Shown here one piece after another: positions 44,342-51,809 of a stretch of 64,000 nt of DNA. The notes beneath the pieces were generated by a model. That model saw nothing but the letters and a program-made list of their open reading frames with translations, did no database searches and was not told where the DNA came from. Position numbers and translations under genes: made by a program. This DNA is from Pseudomonadota bacterium (lineage in GTDB: Bacteria; Pseudomonadota; Alphaproteobacteria; Caulobacterales; Caulobacteraceae): assembly GCA_020161365.1 (NCBI GenBank), contig JAIUNU010000002.1:434001-498000 (forward strand), in the 5' to 3' direction. The first letter of the stretch is position 1. Each line of letters opens with the position of its first letter.

Positions 44342-45223
44342 ATGGACACGCTCCTCACCAATTCGCCGGTGTGGCTGGTCGTCATCCTCACCTTGGTGCT
44401 CGTCGAGCTGGTCTGGCGGATGCGCGAGGGTCATGGCTATGACGGACGCTCGGCGCTCACCACCCTGGGGTTGGTCGCCGGCAACATCCCGGCCGCCGCG
44501 CTGAACGCGGTCGTGTTGGGCGGGCTCTACACTGCGGCGTGGCGGGTCGCGCCCATCCATCTGCCGCTCGACGACTGGTGGACATGGGTCCTCGGCTTCG
44601 TCGCCGTCGAGTTCGCCTATTACGGCTTCCACCGCGCCAGCCACCGCGTGCGTTGGCTATGGGCGAGCCACGCTGTCCACCATTCCTCCGAGCAGATGAC
44701 GCTGCTGTCCTCCCTGCGCCTCGGCTGGACCAATCTGCTTTCGGCGGGCTGGGCGTTCTATGTGCCGCTGATCCTGATTGGATTCGATCCCAAGCTGGTC
44801 GTGCTGCTGCTCACGCTCAATCTGCGCTACCAGTTCTTCCTGCACACCGAGGCGAAGATCTCGCTCGGACCGCTCGAGTGGCTGCTGAACTCGCCATCGC
44901 ACCATCGCGTCCACCACGGTCGTAACGACGCTTATCTCGACTGCAACTATGGCGGCGTGCTGATCGTGTTCGACCGCTTGTTCGGCACCTTCCGTCCGGA
45001 ACGCGAGGACGAGCCGGTGGAGTACGGCCTCAAGGGGCGCACGGCGGACGCCAATCCGTTCAAGCTCGTATGGCGCGAATGGGCCGACGTCTTCAGCGCG
45101 ATGCGCGCGGCGAAAACCGTCGGCGGCGCGATCCGGGTCGCGCTATCGCCGCCAGGCGTTCACCCCCAGGCCGTGATCGCGCCTGCGATTCAGACCCAGC
45201 CGCGGGCGCCTGGCGCATTCTAA
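44342..45223 (+). CDS. sterol desaturase / fatty acid hydroxylase family membrane enzyme
   Basis: 293 residues, four or more membrane helices. The di-iron histidine boxes are visible: HRASH, HAVHHSSE and, after the long loop, HHRVHHGRN. Members hydroxylate or desaturate lipids in the inner membrane; the substrate is unknown. ATG at 44342 immediately follows the EF-hand gene stop; a longer frame starting inside that gene lacks support. Its end is the last backbone gene before the mobile island. Confidence 0.87.
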   Translation: MDTLLTNSPVWLVVILTLVLVELVWRMREGHGYDGRSALTTLGLVAGNIPAAALNAVVLGGLYTAAWRVAPIHLPLDDWWTWVLGFVAVEFAYYGFHRASHRVRWLWASHAVHHSSEQMTLLSSLRLGWTNLLSAGWAFYVPLILIGFDPKLVVLLLTLNLRYQFFLHTEAKISLGPLEWLLNSPSHHRVHHGRNDAYLDCNYGGVLIVFDRLFGTFRPEREDEPVEYGLKGRTADANPFKLVWREWADVFSAMRAAKTVGGAIRVALSPPGVHPQAVIAPAIQTQPRAPGAF

Positions 45224-45242
45224 AAGGAACGGCGCCAGCGCC

Positions 45243-45492
45243 CGTCAGATCTACGCGGACGCCGGGGATGGACGCCCGCCGAACGCTATTCGGATGCGGC
45301 GTTCTCCGGTTCGACAATGATTCCGAGGCCTTGGATCAGTTTCCGCTTCCCAGAGGCCATGGCCGCCAAGTTCGATATGATCTCAGCCGCGACGGGGAGG
45401 ACTTCGTCGCGCCCTTCAACCGTCCGCGGTCCGCGGACGCGCCTGGATTGCGCAGACCATTCGCCACAAGTCGAACGGCGTCCACGACGGCG
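45243..45492 (+). pseudogene. remnant of a large serine recombinase gene with internal deletions
   Basis: Base-level match to the recombinase gene at 51810: CAGATCTACGC, then TATTCGGATGCGGCGTTCTC and GGTTCGACAATGAT, GAGGCCATGGCCGCCAAG, TCAGCCGCGACGGGGAGGAC and, after skipping about 340 bases of the model gene, CGCAGACCATTCGCCACAAG with AACGGCGTCCAC. A second skip of about 20-30 bases lies before TCAGCCGCGAC. The frame is broken, so no product. It marks the left side of the island, or an earlier insertion. Confidence 0.75.
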
Positions 45493-45729
45493 AAGGCGTA
45501 GCGGCTACGGTAGGGTATGTTGTCGAGCGTAGCGGTGGAGCTATGACGGCAAGATTGAAGCGTCCGGGGCCTAGCCCCCTTACGCGCTTGTCTGCACACT
45601 GGAATTTCCAAGACCATCAGCGGCGGGGTTGGTCTCTCCGGAAGGCCGGAGTCTTTCTTTTTCTGCGCCATAGGCGCCCCTACTCCCAGCCGCGCTTGCC
45701 GACTGAGGCCATGAGCGCAAGCTAGCGCG
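45493..45729. other. gene-free stretch between recombinase remnant and relaxase
   Basis: No convincing gene on either strand; short open frames here lack the high G/C third-position bias of the region. It holds one good terminator-like hairpin (45636-45663). An origin of transfer would be expected near the relaxase gene, but I cannot identify one. Confidence 0.4.
45636..45663 (+). terminator. rho-independent terminator-like hairpin
   Basis: CTCCGG-AAGG-CCGGAG followed by TCTTTCTTTTTC, ahead of the relaxase gene on the same strand. Confidence 0.65.
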
Positions 45730-47736
45730 ATGGACGACCACCTCTTGGATTTCGAGATCCGGCCGGGCCGAATCCGCAGCGACGGACGGCAGACGGTAGG
45801 TCGTGGACAGCGCCTCTCGCGCCTTGTTGCCAAGCCTGCACGGACGGCGTCGCGCTCAGGCGGCCAAGGCCCGGCGAGACGTTCAAGCTCACCTGGCCGA
45901 TGCTCGCGGATTGGCAGAGGTCAGGACGCCGCCAATGCAATGAAGTTTCGCGGCGGCGGCGCCGGGCAGCGCCGCGTCGTCATCAAGACCCGCATGGCGC
46001 CCTTGAAGCTCGGGAGCCAGGCGGCCGGCGCGCATCTGCGTTACCTCGTGCGCGATGGCGTCACCCGTGATGGTCAGCCCGCCAACCTCTATGACCGGGA
46101 CGGCGAAGGCGCTGACGGCGCGGCCTTCACCGCGCGCGGCGCCGGCGACCGTCGCCAGTTCCGGTTCATCGTCGCGCCTGAAGACGGCGCGGACCTTTCG
46201 GACATGCGCGCCTTCACCCGCGATCTCATGCAGCAGATGGAAGGCGACCTCGGGACCAAGCTCGATTGGGTGGCGGTCGATCACTTCAACACCGGTCACC
46301 CGCATAGCCATGTCGTGGTCCGGGGCAAGGACGAGTTCGGCAACGACCTGATCATCGCCCAGGACTACCTCACCCACGGCCTTCGTCATCGCGCACAGGA
46401 ACTGGCGACCTTGGAGCTAGGCTTGCAAACCGAGCAGGAGGTCGCCCGCAGGCGCGAAGTCGAGATCACCGCCGAAAGCTTCACGGACATCGACCGCGGC
46501 CTTGTCGCCGACATGACCGCGGCGCGCACGATCGACATGCGACCAGCCGCCGGGCAGGTGAGCGCGGATCAAGAGGCGACCTTGCGCCAAGGCCGCCTGA
46601 GAACGCTGGAGCGCATGGACCTAGCCGAGCAGGTCTCCCCCGGCGTCTGGCGGCTCGCCGACGATCTGGAGCCGACCTTGCGCGGCCTTGGCGAGCGCGG
46701 CGACATCATCCGCGCCATGAGCCGGGCTGTCGGCCGGCGCGGTCGCGAGGCCAACCCCGAGGCGTTCGTCATCGACCAGACCGGCGAGCCTCCGACGCCC
46801 AAGGCCGGGCGGGTGATCGACAAGCGCCTAACCGACGAGTTGGGCGATCGTGTCGGCTTGGTGGTCGATGGGATAGATGGTCGAGTCCGTCATGTAGAGG
46901 TCGATGGCGACACCGCCGCCGAGATCCGGATCGGCGCCGTCGTCGAGACCGGCGCCAGGCCCGCCAGCCGCCCGGCGGACAGAACTATCGCCAGCCTTGC
47001 CGAGGATGGCGTCTATCGTCCCAGCGATCACCGACAGCGGCTGCTCAGCGGCGAGATGAAGCTCCCGCCCGGCGCCAGCGCCGACGATCTCGTCGAGGCA
47101 CATGTTCGAAGGCTGGAGGCGCTACGTCGGGCCGGTGTGGTGGAGCGCTGGAGTGAGGACGCCTGGAGCATCCCCAAGGACTTCACGGCCCGCGCCGAGG
47201 CCTTCGAACAAGGCCGACGGTCGCAGGTCCGCCTGTTGTCCGCGTTCGACCTGGAGAGCCAAATCCGCAGCGATGGCGCGACCTGGCTGGATCGTCAGCT
47301 CGTCGGCGAGGGACGGCTTGAAGCCGCACCGCAGGGCTTTGGCGCCGAGGTCGAGCGCGCGCTTGATCGACGGCGGGAGATGCTGGTCCGGCAAGGCCAC
47401 GCCACGCGCGGCGCCAATGGCGATTGGCGGGCCAAGCCGGACCTCCTCGCGACGCTGGAGCGTCAGGAGATCGGCCGGCGTGGCGAAGCCATGGCCAAGG
47501 ATAGGTGCTTGCCGTTCCGAATGTCCGAGCCCGGCGAGAATGTGCGCGGCAAGCTGGTCGATAGCGTGCAGATGGCATCGGGCAAGTTCGCGGTGATCGA
47601 AGGTCATCTGGACTTCGCTCTCGTGCCGTGGCGGCCGGCGATGGAGCGCTATCGGGGCCAGGACATCGCCGGCACGGTGGAGATGGGTGGCAACATCTCT
47701 TGGCAGCTCGGACGCGGCCGAGGCCTCGGCATCTAA
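45730..47736 (+). CDS. VirD2-like relaxase with DUF3363 domain
   Basis: 668 residues. The start MDDHLLDFEIRPGRIRS matches the N terminus usual for DUF3363 relaxases. The HUH nuclease core is at about 85-230: VAVDHFNTGHPHSHVVVRGK carries the metal-binding histidines, and DYLTHGLRHRAQELATLELG the family helix. DUF3363 follows to about 660, with a GRGRGLGI end. The protein nicks the transfer origin and leads the DNA strand into a recipient. No TraG coupling protein or Trb genes follow, unlike in intact elements. The stop overlaps the convergent ribbon-helix-helix gene by four bases. Confidence 0.87.
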   Translation: MDDHLLDFEIRPGRIRSDGRQTVGRGQRLSRLVAKPARTASRSGGQGPARRSSSPGRCSRIGRGQDAANAMKFRGGGAGQRRVVIKTRMAPLKLGSQAAGAHLRYLVRDGVTRDGQPANLYDRDGEGADGAAFTARGAGDRRQFRFIVAPEDGADLSDMRAFTRDLMQQMEGDLGTKLDWVAVDHFNTGHPHSHVVVRGKDEFGNDLIIAQDYLTHGLRHRAQELATLELGLQTEQEVARRREVEITAESFTDIDRGLVADMTAARTIDMRPAAGQVSADQEATLRQGRLRTLERMDLAEQVSPGVWRLADDLEPTLRGLGERGDIIRAMSRAVGRRGREANPEAFVIDQTGEPPTPKAGRVIDKRLTDELGDRVGLVVDGIDGRVRHVEVDGDTAAEIRIGAVVETGARPASRPADRTIASLAEDGVYRPSDHRQRLLSGEMKLPPGASADDLVEAHVRRLEALRRAGVVERWSEDAWSIPKDFTARAEAFEQGRRSQVRLLSAFDLESQIRSDGATWLDRQLVGEGRLEAAPQGFGAEVERALDRRREMLVRQGHATRGANGDWRAKPDLLATLERQEIGRRGEAMAKDRCLPFRMSEPGENVRGKLVDSVQMASGKFAVIEGHLDFALVPWRPAMERYRGQDIAGTVEMGGNISWQLGRGRGLGI

Positions 47737-48167
47737 CGCCCGGCGGGCTCGTCGCCATCGAGCCCAAGCCCGCCCGGTTCGAACGCTTGGTCGGAGAGCG
47801 AGGCGCCGCTGCTCAGGCGGCGGTTCAGGGCATGGATGAAGTTGCCATAGCGCTTCTGGCCCAGCGCCCGCGTCGCCGGTTCGTCGGCGGCTGAGACGAC
47901 GGGCGTCGCGCCAAGCCAGGTGCGGATGAAGATCGCCAGGGCCTCGTTGCCGACTTGGGCTTCGCGTTCCAATCGCTCCATGTGCTTGTTCATCCGGTCC
48001 AGCCGGCGCAGCAAGGCCGCCTCGGTGCGCTCGGCGCCGTCCGGCGACATGAACGAGGCCAGGGCCGCCCGAACGATCTCCGACTTGGGCCGGCGGGTGC
48101 GGATCGACAGTTGGTCGAGCGCCTTGGCCAGATCAGCCGGCAGATAGACCTTGGTCTCGACCTTCAT
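47733..48167 (-). CDS. ribbon-helix-helix (CopG-like) protein of conjugative elements
   Basis: 144 residues. N-terminal ribbon-helix-helix (METKVYLPADLAKALDQLSIRTRRPKSEIVRAALASF, about 2-40), then a coiled-coil (TEAALLRRLDRMNKHMERLERE), a helical AIFIRTWLG segment and a C-terminal tail. This layout resembles the CopG-type gene usually found between traG and trbB in Trb-type ICEs (from memory). It overlaps the DUF2840 gene by four bases and follows it, so the two are co-translated. Here it faces the relaxase, so the element is rearranged. Confidence 0.78.
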   Translation of the reverse strand: MKVETKVYLPADLAKALDQLSIRTRRPKSEIVRAALASFMSPDGAERTEAALLRRLDRMNKHMERLEREAQVGNEALAIFIRTWLGATPVVSAADEPATRALGQKRYGNFIHALNRRLSSGASLSDQAFEPGGLGLDGDEPAGR

Positions 48168-48658
48168 GCCGCGTCCTCGTCAACGAGGCCCAAGCGCTTG
48201 CGCGACAGCCAGGCGCGATGGCGGGCGCGGGTGTAGAGCGACGGCGGTTGAGCGACAGCGATCCGGCCGCCGACATGGCGCCAGTGGTCGGGGCAGACAC
48301 GCTCAGGGTGGACGCCAAGCGCCTCGATGGCGTCGATGGCTTTCAGGCCGGCGCGGACCTTCACCCAGGTCTTTAGGTCTAGGAGGACTTCGGCGCCGGG
48401 GTTGACGAACGGAACTTGGTCGAACGGCTCGCCGGGTCCGACGGCGCGGAGGACCCAGAGCCGCGAGAGGGTCGTGCCGTATTCGCCGGCTTCCCAATGG
48501 ATCAGGCCGAAGACGGCGCCAGGAGCGAAGGTGACGGCCCGGCGGCGGCGGTCATGGACGATTTCATTGACGGAGCGGCCGAAGCGGACCCAGCGCTGGA
48601 AGCGGCCCTCGAGCCAGATCAGTTCAACGGTGGTCGCGGTCGGGGTGGGATCGGGCAT
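48164..48658 (-). CDS. DUF2840-family protein
   Basis: 164 residues, cytoplasmic. The sequence TTVELIWLEGRFQRWVRFGR ... AVFGLIHWEAGEYGTTLSRLWVLRAV resembles DUF2840, a family of unknown function recurring next to ParA, a TraF-type peptidase and replication genes in alphaproteobacterial conjugative elements (from memory). Those partners are absent. The C terminus is basic (TRARHRAWLSRKRLG). First gene of a two-gene minus-strand unit. Confidence 0.7.
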   Translation of the reverse strand: MPDPTPTATTVELIWLEGRFQRWVRFGRSVNEIVHDRRRRAVTFAPGAVFGLIHWEAGEYGTTLSRLWVLRAVGPGEPFDQVPFVNPGAEVLLDLKTWVKVRAGLKAIDAIEALGVHPERVCPDHWRHVGGRIAVAQPPSLYTRARHRAWLSRKRLGLVDEDAA

Positions 48659-49238
48659 GGCGGCGGCTCCTGGCCGCCATTGCGCCGGCTACGCAGCTAG
48701 GACCGCAATCCCTCGCGCCCGCCCGTCGAAGAAAGACAGGCTCTGGCGAAGAAAGGGAAAGAACGGAAAGGCGCGGGAAATGTCCTGATCAGCGCCGGCC
48801 GCGAAGCAGACCCTTCCGAATTCCGAGAGGGGTGGAGGTCGGTCATTGCTCCCTCTCCCATTGGGAGAGGGTTGGGGAGAGGGGTTACAGCGTCCGACGG
48901 AGCGCCGGTACGCCGTCAGCCCTCGTAACCCCTCTCCCTCCCACCGCTTCGCGGCGGGCCCCTCCCTCTCCCTAAAGGAGAGGGAGGCAAAGTCCGCGAT
49001 GGGTCGGGACCCGAAATTGACACCACGCCGACAACCGGACCTTGGCCGAATGAAGGAGCGTTGGCGGGTCGGTAACCTCAATGTCAGGCTTCGGCTAGGG
49101 CGCTTATTTCCGTTCCCGACCCATAGCAGGCCTTCGCTATACATACCCTATGGTCTGCTGCATGTTGAATTTACATGAGTAATAATTCGTGCTTGTCTGG
49201 TGCATTGCAGGCTCAGGCCCTGCTTTGGAGCAAGTGCC
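48659..49238. other. 580-bp gene-free stretch in the island with nested repeats
   Basis: No gene is convincing. The first 130 bases resemble decayed coding sequence on the minus strand but give no recognisable protein. Next comes the palindromic repeat block (48851-48987), then about 250 bases of mixed composition ending in an AT-rich stretch (TACATGAGTAATAATTCG) that probably holds the promoter of the hydrolase gene. Confidence 0.4.
48851..48987. repeat. block of three palindromes (CTCTCCC type)
   Basis: CCCTCTCCC / GGGAGAGGG (48851-48871), GGAGAGGGGTTAC pairing with 48925-48937 across a 36-base loop, and CCTCCCTCTCC / GGAGAGGGAGG (48961-48987). Similar to the elements at 35.3 kb. Confidence 0.65.
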
Positions 49239-50276
49239 ATGAACCTACAGCGCGGCAAGCCGACAATCAGCAAGCGCTTATCGGTTCTGGCAATCACGGT
49301 TCTATCGCTAGCTTGCATAGCTGCTGGCCCTAGCGCCATGGACACCGAGCTTCTCCGTCCGCATCTCGTCGCGATCAACGGAGGGAGGCTGTTGAGTTTC
49401 AGCTGCATTGGTAAGGGTTCGCCGACTGTCGTGTTCGAGCAGGGCGGCGACGGCAACATATCAAACTGGCGAAAGGTGCAGCCGGCGATCACGGCCGTCA
49501 CGCGAACCTGCTTTTATGACCGCGCCGGGTTCGGATACAGCGATCCACCGCCGGGCGAGGTTACGGCCGATGCCGTGACCAACGACCTGCGCGCTGTTCT
49601 CGCCGCCAAGGGGATCACCGAGCCCGTTGTGTTGGTCGGCCATTCGATCGGCGGCTTCTACGCCACAGTGTACGCCGATCGCTTCACGCGAGACGTGGCG
49701 GGCCTCGTGCTAGTCGATAGTGGTTTCGCAGGTCAGGTCGCCAAGGAAACGCGCGCCGTTGTGGTGCCGAACATCAAACGGCAGGAAGACATCCTCCTGC
49801 GCCGCTGCGCGGCCTTGGCGCGCGCGGGTCAGCTGTCGCTTAAGACTCCTCAAGGCTGCTTCGGCTGGGATCCCGACCAGACGCCAGACCAGGCCGCCTA
49901 CCGCCTGCACGCCGTCACCCGTCCGTATTGGTATGAGGCCGAGCTGTCGCAGTCCGAGAACTATTTTCCGCGCGACGAGCGGGAGAGCGTTTCTAGCCTG
50001 CAGGAAATGGCGCTCGCCCGGTCGTTCGGCGACATGCCGATGGTGGTTCTGAGCGCTGAAAGCCCGGGGCGCGACGCCTGGGAGACAGACGAGACCTACG
50101 CCGCGTTCGTCGCTCACTGGCATAGCGGCCATCGTCAGCTGGCTGCACGATCTACCGCCGGAATTTGGCAAGACGTGCAGGGCTCGGGGCATTTTATCCA
50201 GCGCGACAAGCCGGACGCCGTAATTGGAGCGATCCTTGCGGTCTTGGAGAAGGCGCGAGCGAAGAGAGTCCGCTGA
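49239..50276 (+). CDS. exported alpha/beta hydrolase
   Basis: 345 residues with an N-terminal signal segment (RLSVLAITVLSLACIAAG, about 15-32). Alpha/beta fold: SFSCIGKGSPTVVFEQGGDG, the RAGFGYSDPP element, GHSIGG nucleophile elbow (Ser near 136), and final His in GSGHFIQRDKPDAV. Substrate unknown. ATG 49239 is chosen for TTGGAG upstream; an earlier in-frame start lacks one. Third-position G/C is visibly lower than in the backbone genes, in keeping with transfer as island cargo. Confidence 0.82.
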   Translation: MNLQRGKPTISKRLSVLAITVLSLACIAAGPSAMDTELLRPHLVAINGGRLLSFSCIGKGSPTVVFEQGGDGNISNWRKVQPAITAVTRTCFYDRAGFGYSDPPPGEVTADAVTNDLRAVLAAKGITEPVVLVGHSIGGFYATVYADRFTRDVAGLVLVDSGFAGQVAKETRAVVVPNIKRQEDILLRRCAALARAGQLSLKTPQGCFGWDPDQTPDQAAYRLHAVTRPYWYEAELSQSENYFPRDERESVSSLQEMALARSFGDMPMVVLSAESPGRDAWETDETYAAFVAHWHSGHRQLAARSTAGIWQDVQGSGHFIQRDKPDAVIGAILAVLEKARAKRVR

Positions 50277-50484
50277 CCACCCCGAACGGAAATCCCGAGG
50301 GTTCGGTTCTTATTGGCATTGACGACTTTGTCGTCGGCCAGACGGTAATCGTCCCCTCAAGGGCGGCCATGCCGCCGCCTGCGGCGGTGCGCTTTGCGCA
50401 CCCTTGACCAGCCGATCACCGCCCGGCTTGGGCTCGGCAAGCTGTTTAAGCCTAGCTAGGCGCTTCGCGCCTGCGGCTTAACCG
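50277..50484. other. intergenic stretch between hydrolase and XRE genes
   Basis: No gene seen. Contains GC-rich short hairpins (GCCGCCGCCTGCGGCGG near 50371 and GGCGCTTCGCGCC near 50459) that may end the two convergent transcripts. Confidence 0.4.
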
Positions 50485-50757
50485 CTAGCTCTCGGACTTG
50501 AACCGGACGCCTGAGCCACCCGAGCTAACCTCGCCAGCCCCGAGGAATACCACTCCCGCATCCTCGAAAGCGCGACGGATCGCCTCGACGTTTGCGATGG
50601 TGCTGCGCGACGGGCCTATCGGCCCTTCCATGCGCCGAACCGTAGGCAATGACAGCTTCGCGGCTTCGGCGAGCTGCGGCTGACTCCAATCCAGCAGTCC
50701 CCGAGCGGCGCGAATCTGACCAGAAGTCAGCACAGAATTATTGTTTTCCGCTCTCAT
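50485..50757 (-). CDS. XRE-family helix-turn-helix regulator
   Basis: 90 residues. HTH at about 10-60 (TSGQIRAARGLLDWSQPQLAEAAKLSLPTVRRME), followed by the short tail FEDAGVVFLGAG typical of small XRE regulators of mobile elements. No ribosome site is seen before the ATG at 50757, so it may be leaderless. Divergent from the split Tat-signal gene across a 71-base AT-rich promoter region. Confidence 0.82.
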   Translation of the reverse strand: MRAENNNSVLTSGQIRAARGLLDWSQPQLAEAAKLSLPTVRRMEGPIGPSRSTIANVEAIRRAFEDAGVVFLGAGEVSSGGSGVRFKSES

Positions 50758-50828
50758 GATCGTTTTGATTTGATCTTATTTCGTCGATGTGATAGCAAAA
50801 CAATAACCACTGAATCAGGACCTACGCT

Positions 50829-51356
50829 ATGGGCCAGCGTCGAAAGACGGGCGACGGCGCTCGCCTGCCTGCCATCTCACGTCGCGCTGTCATCGGCGCG
50901 ACCGCCGTTCCGTTCGCGGGGCCTGTGCGGGGACTTTCGGCGCCGGGCGCTGTCGATATCCCCGCATAGTGCGCGGCGTGGGTCGCGGTGGACATGGAGA
51001 TCACCCGCCTCTGCAATCGGTGGTCCGAGCTGGAAGTCCAGGCCGCCAAGCAGTTCGACTATTTCAATCTGACCGACTCCGAGATCAGCGCCTTGCCGAT
51101 GGGGCCTGAGATGGATGCCGTGGACGCCGAGTGCCGGCGCCTTGGCGATACCTGCAAGGAGGCCTTGGAGCCTCTGGGCAGGCTGACACCGCGCACGATC
51201 GAGGACGCCACGGCCATGCTTGCCATCGCCTATCGCCTGCTGCGTTTGCAGGAGGACATGCCTTGGCCGTTCGTGAACAAGGCCTGGACCTTCCTGTCCA
51301 AGGCGCATTGTCCCGGCTGTGGCGCCGCCTACGCCGCCAAAGCGTTGCCGGTTTAA
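50829..51356 (+). pseudogene. Tat-signal island gene split by an in-frame amber codon
   Basis: ATG at 50829 (AGGA upstream) opens a 46-codon frame with a twin-arginine-like signal (AISRRAVIGATAVPFAGPV), ended by TAG at 50967-50969. The same frame continues at once as CAAWVAVDMEITRLCNRWSELE and runs to 51356, giving a helical domain and a final CPGCG. Alone, the second part could start at GTG 50988 or ATG 50994 (about 120 residues) but has no ribosome site. The joined reading has the layout of a signal plus small helical domain that I recall in alphaproteobacterial islands. Decay by nonsense mutation is most likely; amber read-through is possible. Confidence 0.6.
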
Positions 51357-51610
51357 GCGCAATGATTTGGGAGCAAAGCCCCGGATCGCCGCGCGTGACC
51401 GGCGGATTCGTTGCAGGTTTGGCCCGCCTGGCGGCTTTGGCCCGACAAAATTCCGCTCTTCGCTTTCTCTTCCCGTTGACGTCCGGGATATCCGGCGAGC
51501 CCTCTGAAGCTCTCCGCAGTTCGATACCAGGGACCGCATCGAGTTCATGCCTGCCTTTGACCAGGGACGGTGAGGCCCAAAGCCTGCTGGTGCCAGTTGT
51601 GGAGCCAAGC

Positions 51611-51796
51611 ATGGATGCGCCCTCTCCCCCGCCTACGCAGACCTTCACCCCCGCTAACGATGGCCCGCCGATCAGCGAGCAGGGTCAGGCCGCGCTGCTG
51701 ACCCTGGCGCGGCTGATCGGTCGCCAGATCGCGCGCGAGGAGTTCGCCCGGCGGATGGCGGCGGCCAATGCCGAGACTGAAGACACCCCAGCTTGA
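51611..51796 (+). CDS. small helical protein preceding the recombinase, 61 residues
   Basis: ATG at 51611 follows GGAG at six bases. After a Pro-rich start (MDAPSPPPTQTF) residues 25-52 form a helix (GQAALLTLARLIGRQIAREEFARRMA). Small genes with a LARLIGRQIAREEF-like helix often sit just ahead of serine recombinase genes; I recall this pattern but cannot name the family. The stop is 13 bases before the recombinase ATG, so the two are likely co-transcribed and it may act as a recombination accessory protein (inference). The preceding 250 bases, from 51357, hold no other clear gene. Confidence 0.6.
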   Translation: MDAPSPPPTQTFTPANDGPPISEQGQAALLTLARLIGRQIAREEFARRMAAANAETEDTPA

Positions 51797-51809
51797 AGGG
51801 AGTTTCCCG

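Noticed and set aside
45543..45725. A 60-codon plus-strand frame between the recombinase remnant and the relaxase.
   Set aside because: It spans a rho-independent terminator hairpin and T-run, its third positions are not G/C biased and it resembles no protein I know.
45336..45833. A 165-codon minus-strand frame over the same region.
   Set aside because: It runs antisense through the recombinase remnant and the relaxase start; no motif.
48851..48987. Repeat block considered as a CRISPR-like array.
   Set aside because: The units are inverted, of unequal length and without regular spacers.
50485..50530. A T-arm-like sequence (GGTTCAAGTCC) on the minus strand that might mark a tRNA fragment or attachment site.
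   Set aside because: No acceptor, D or anticodon arm can be drawn, and the bases encode the tail of the XRE regulator (GVRFKSES).
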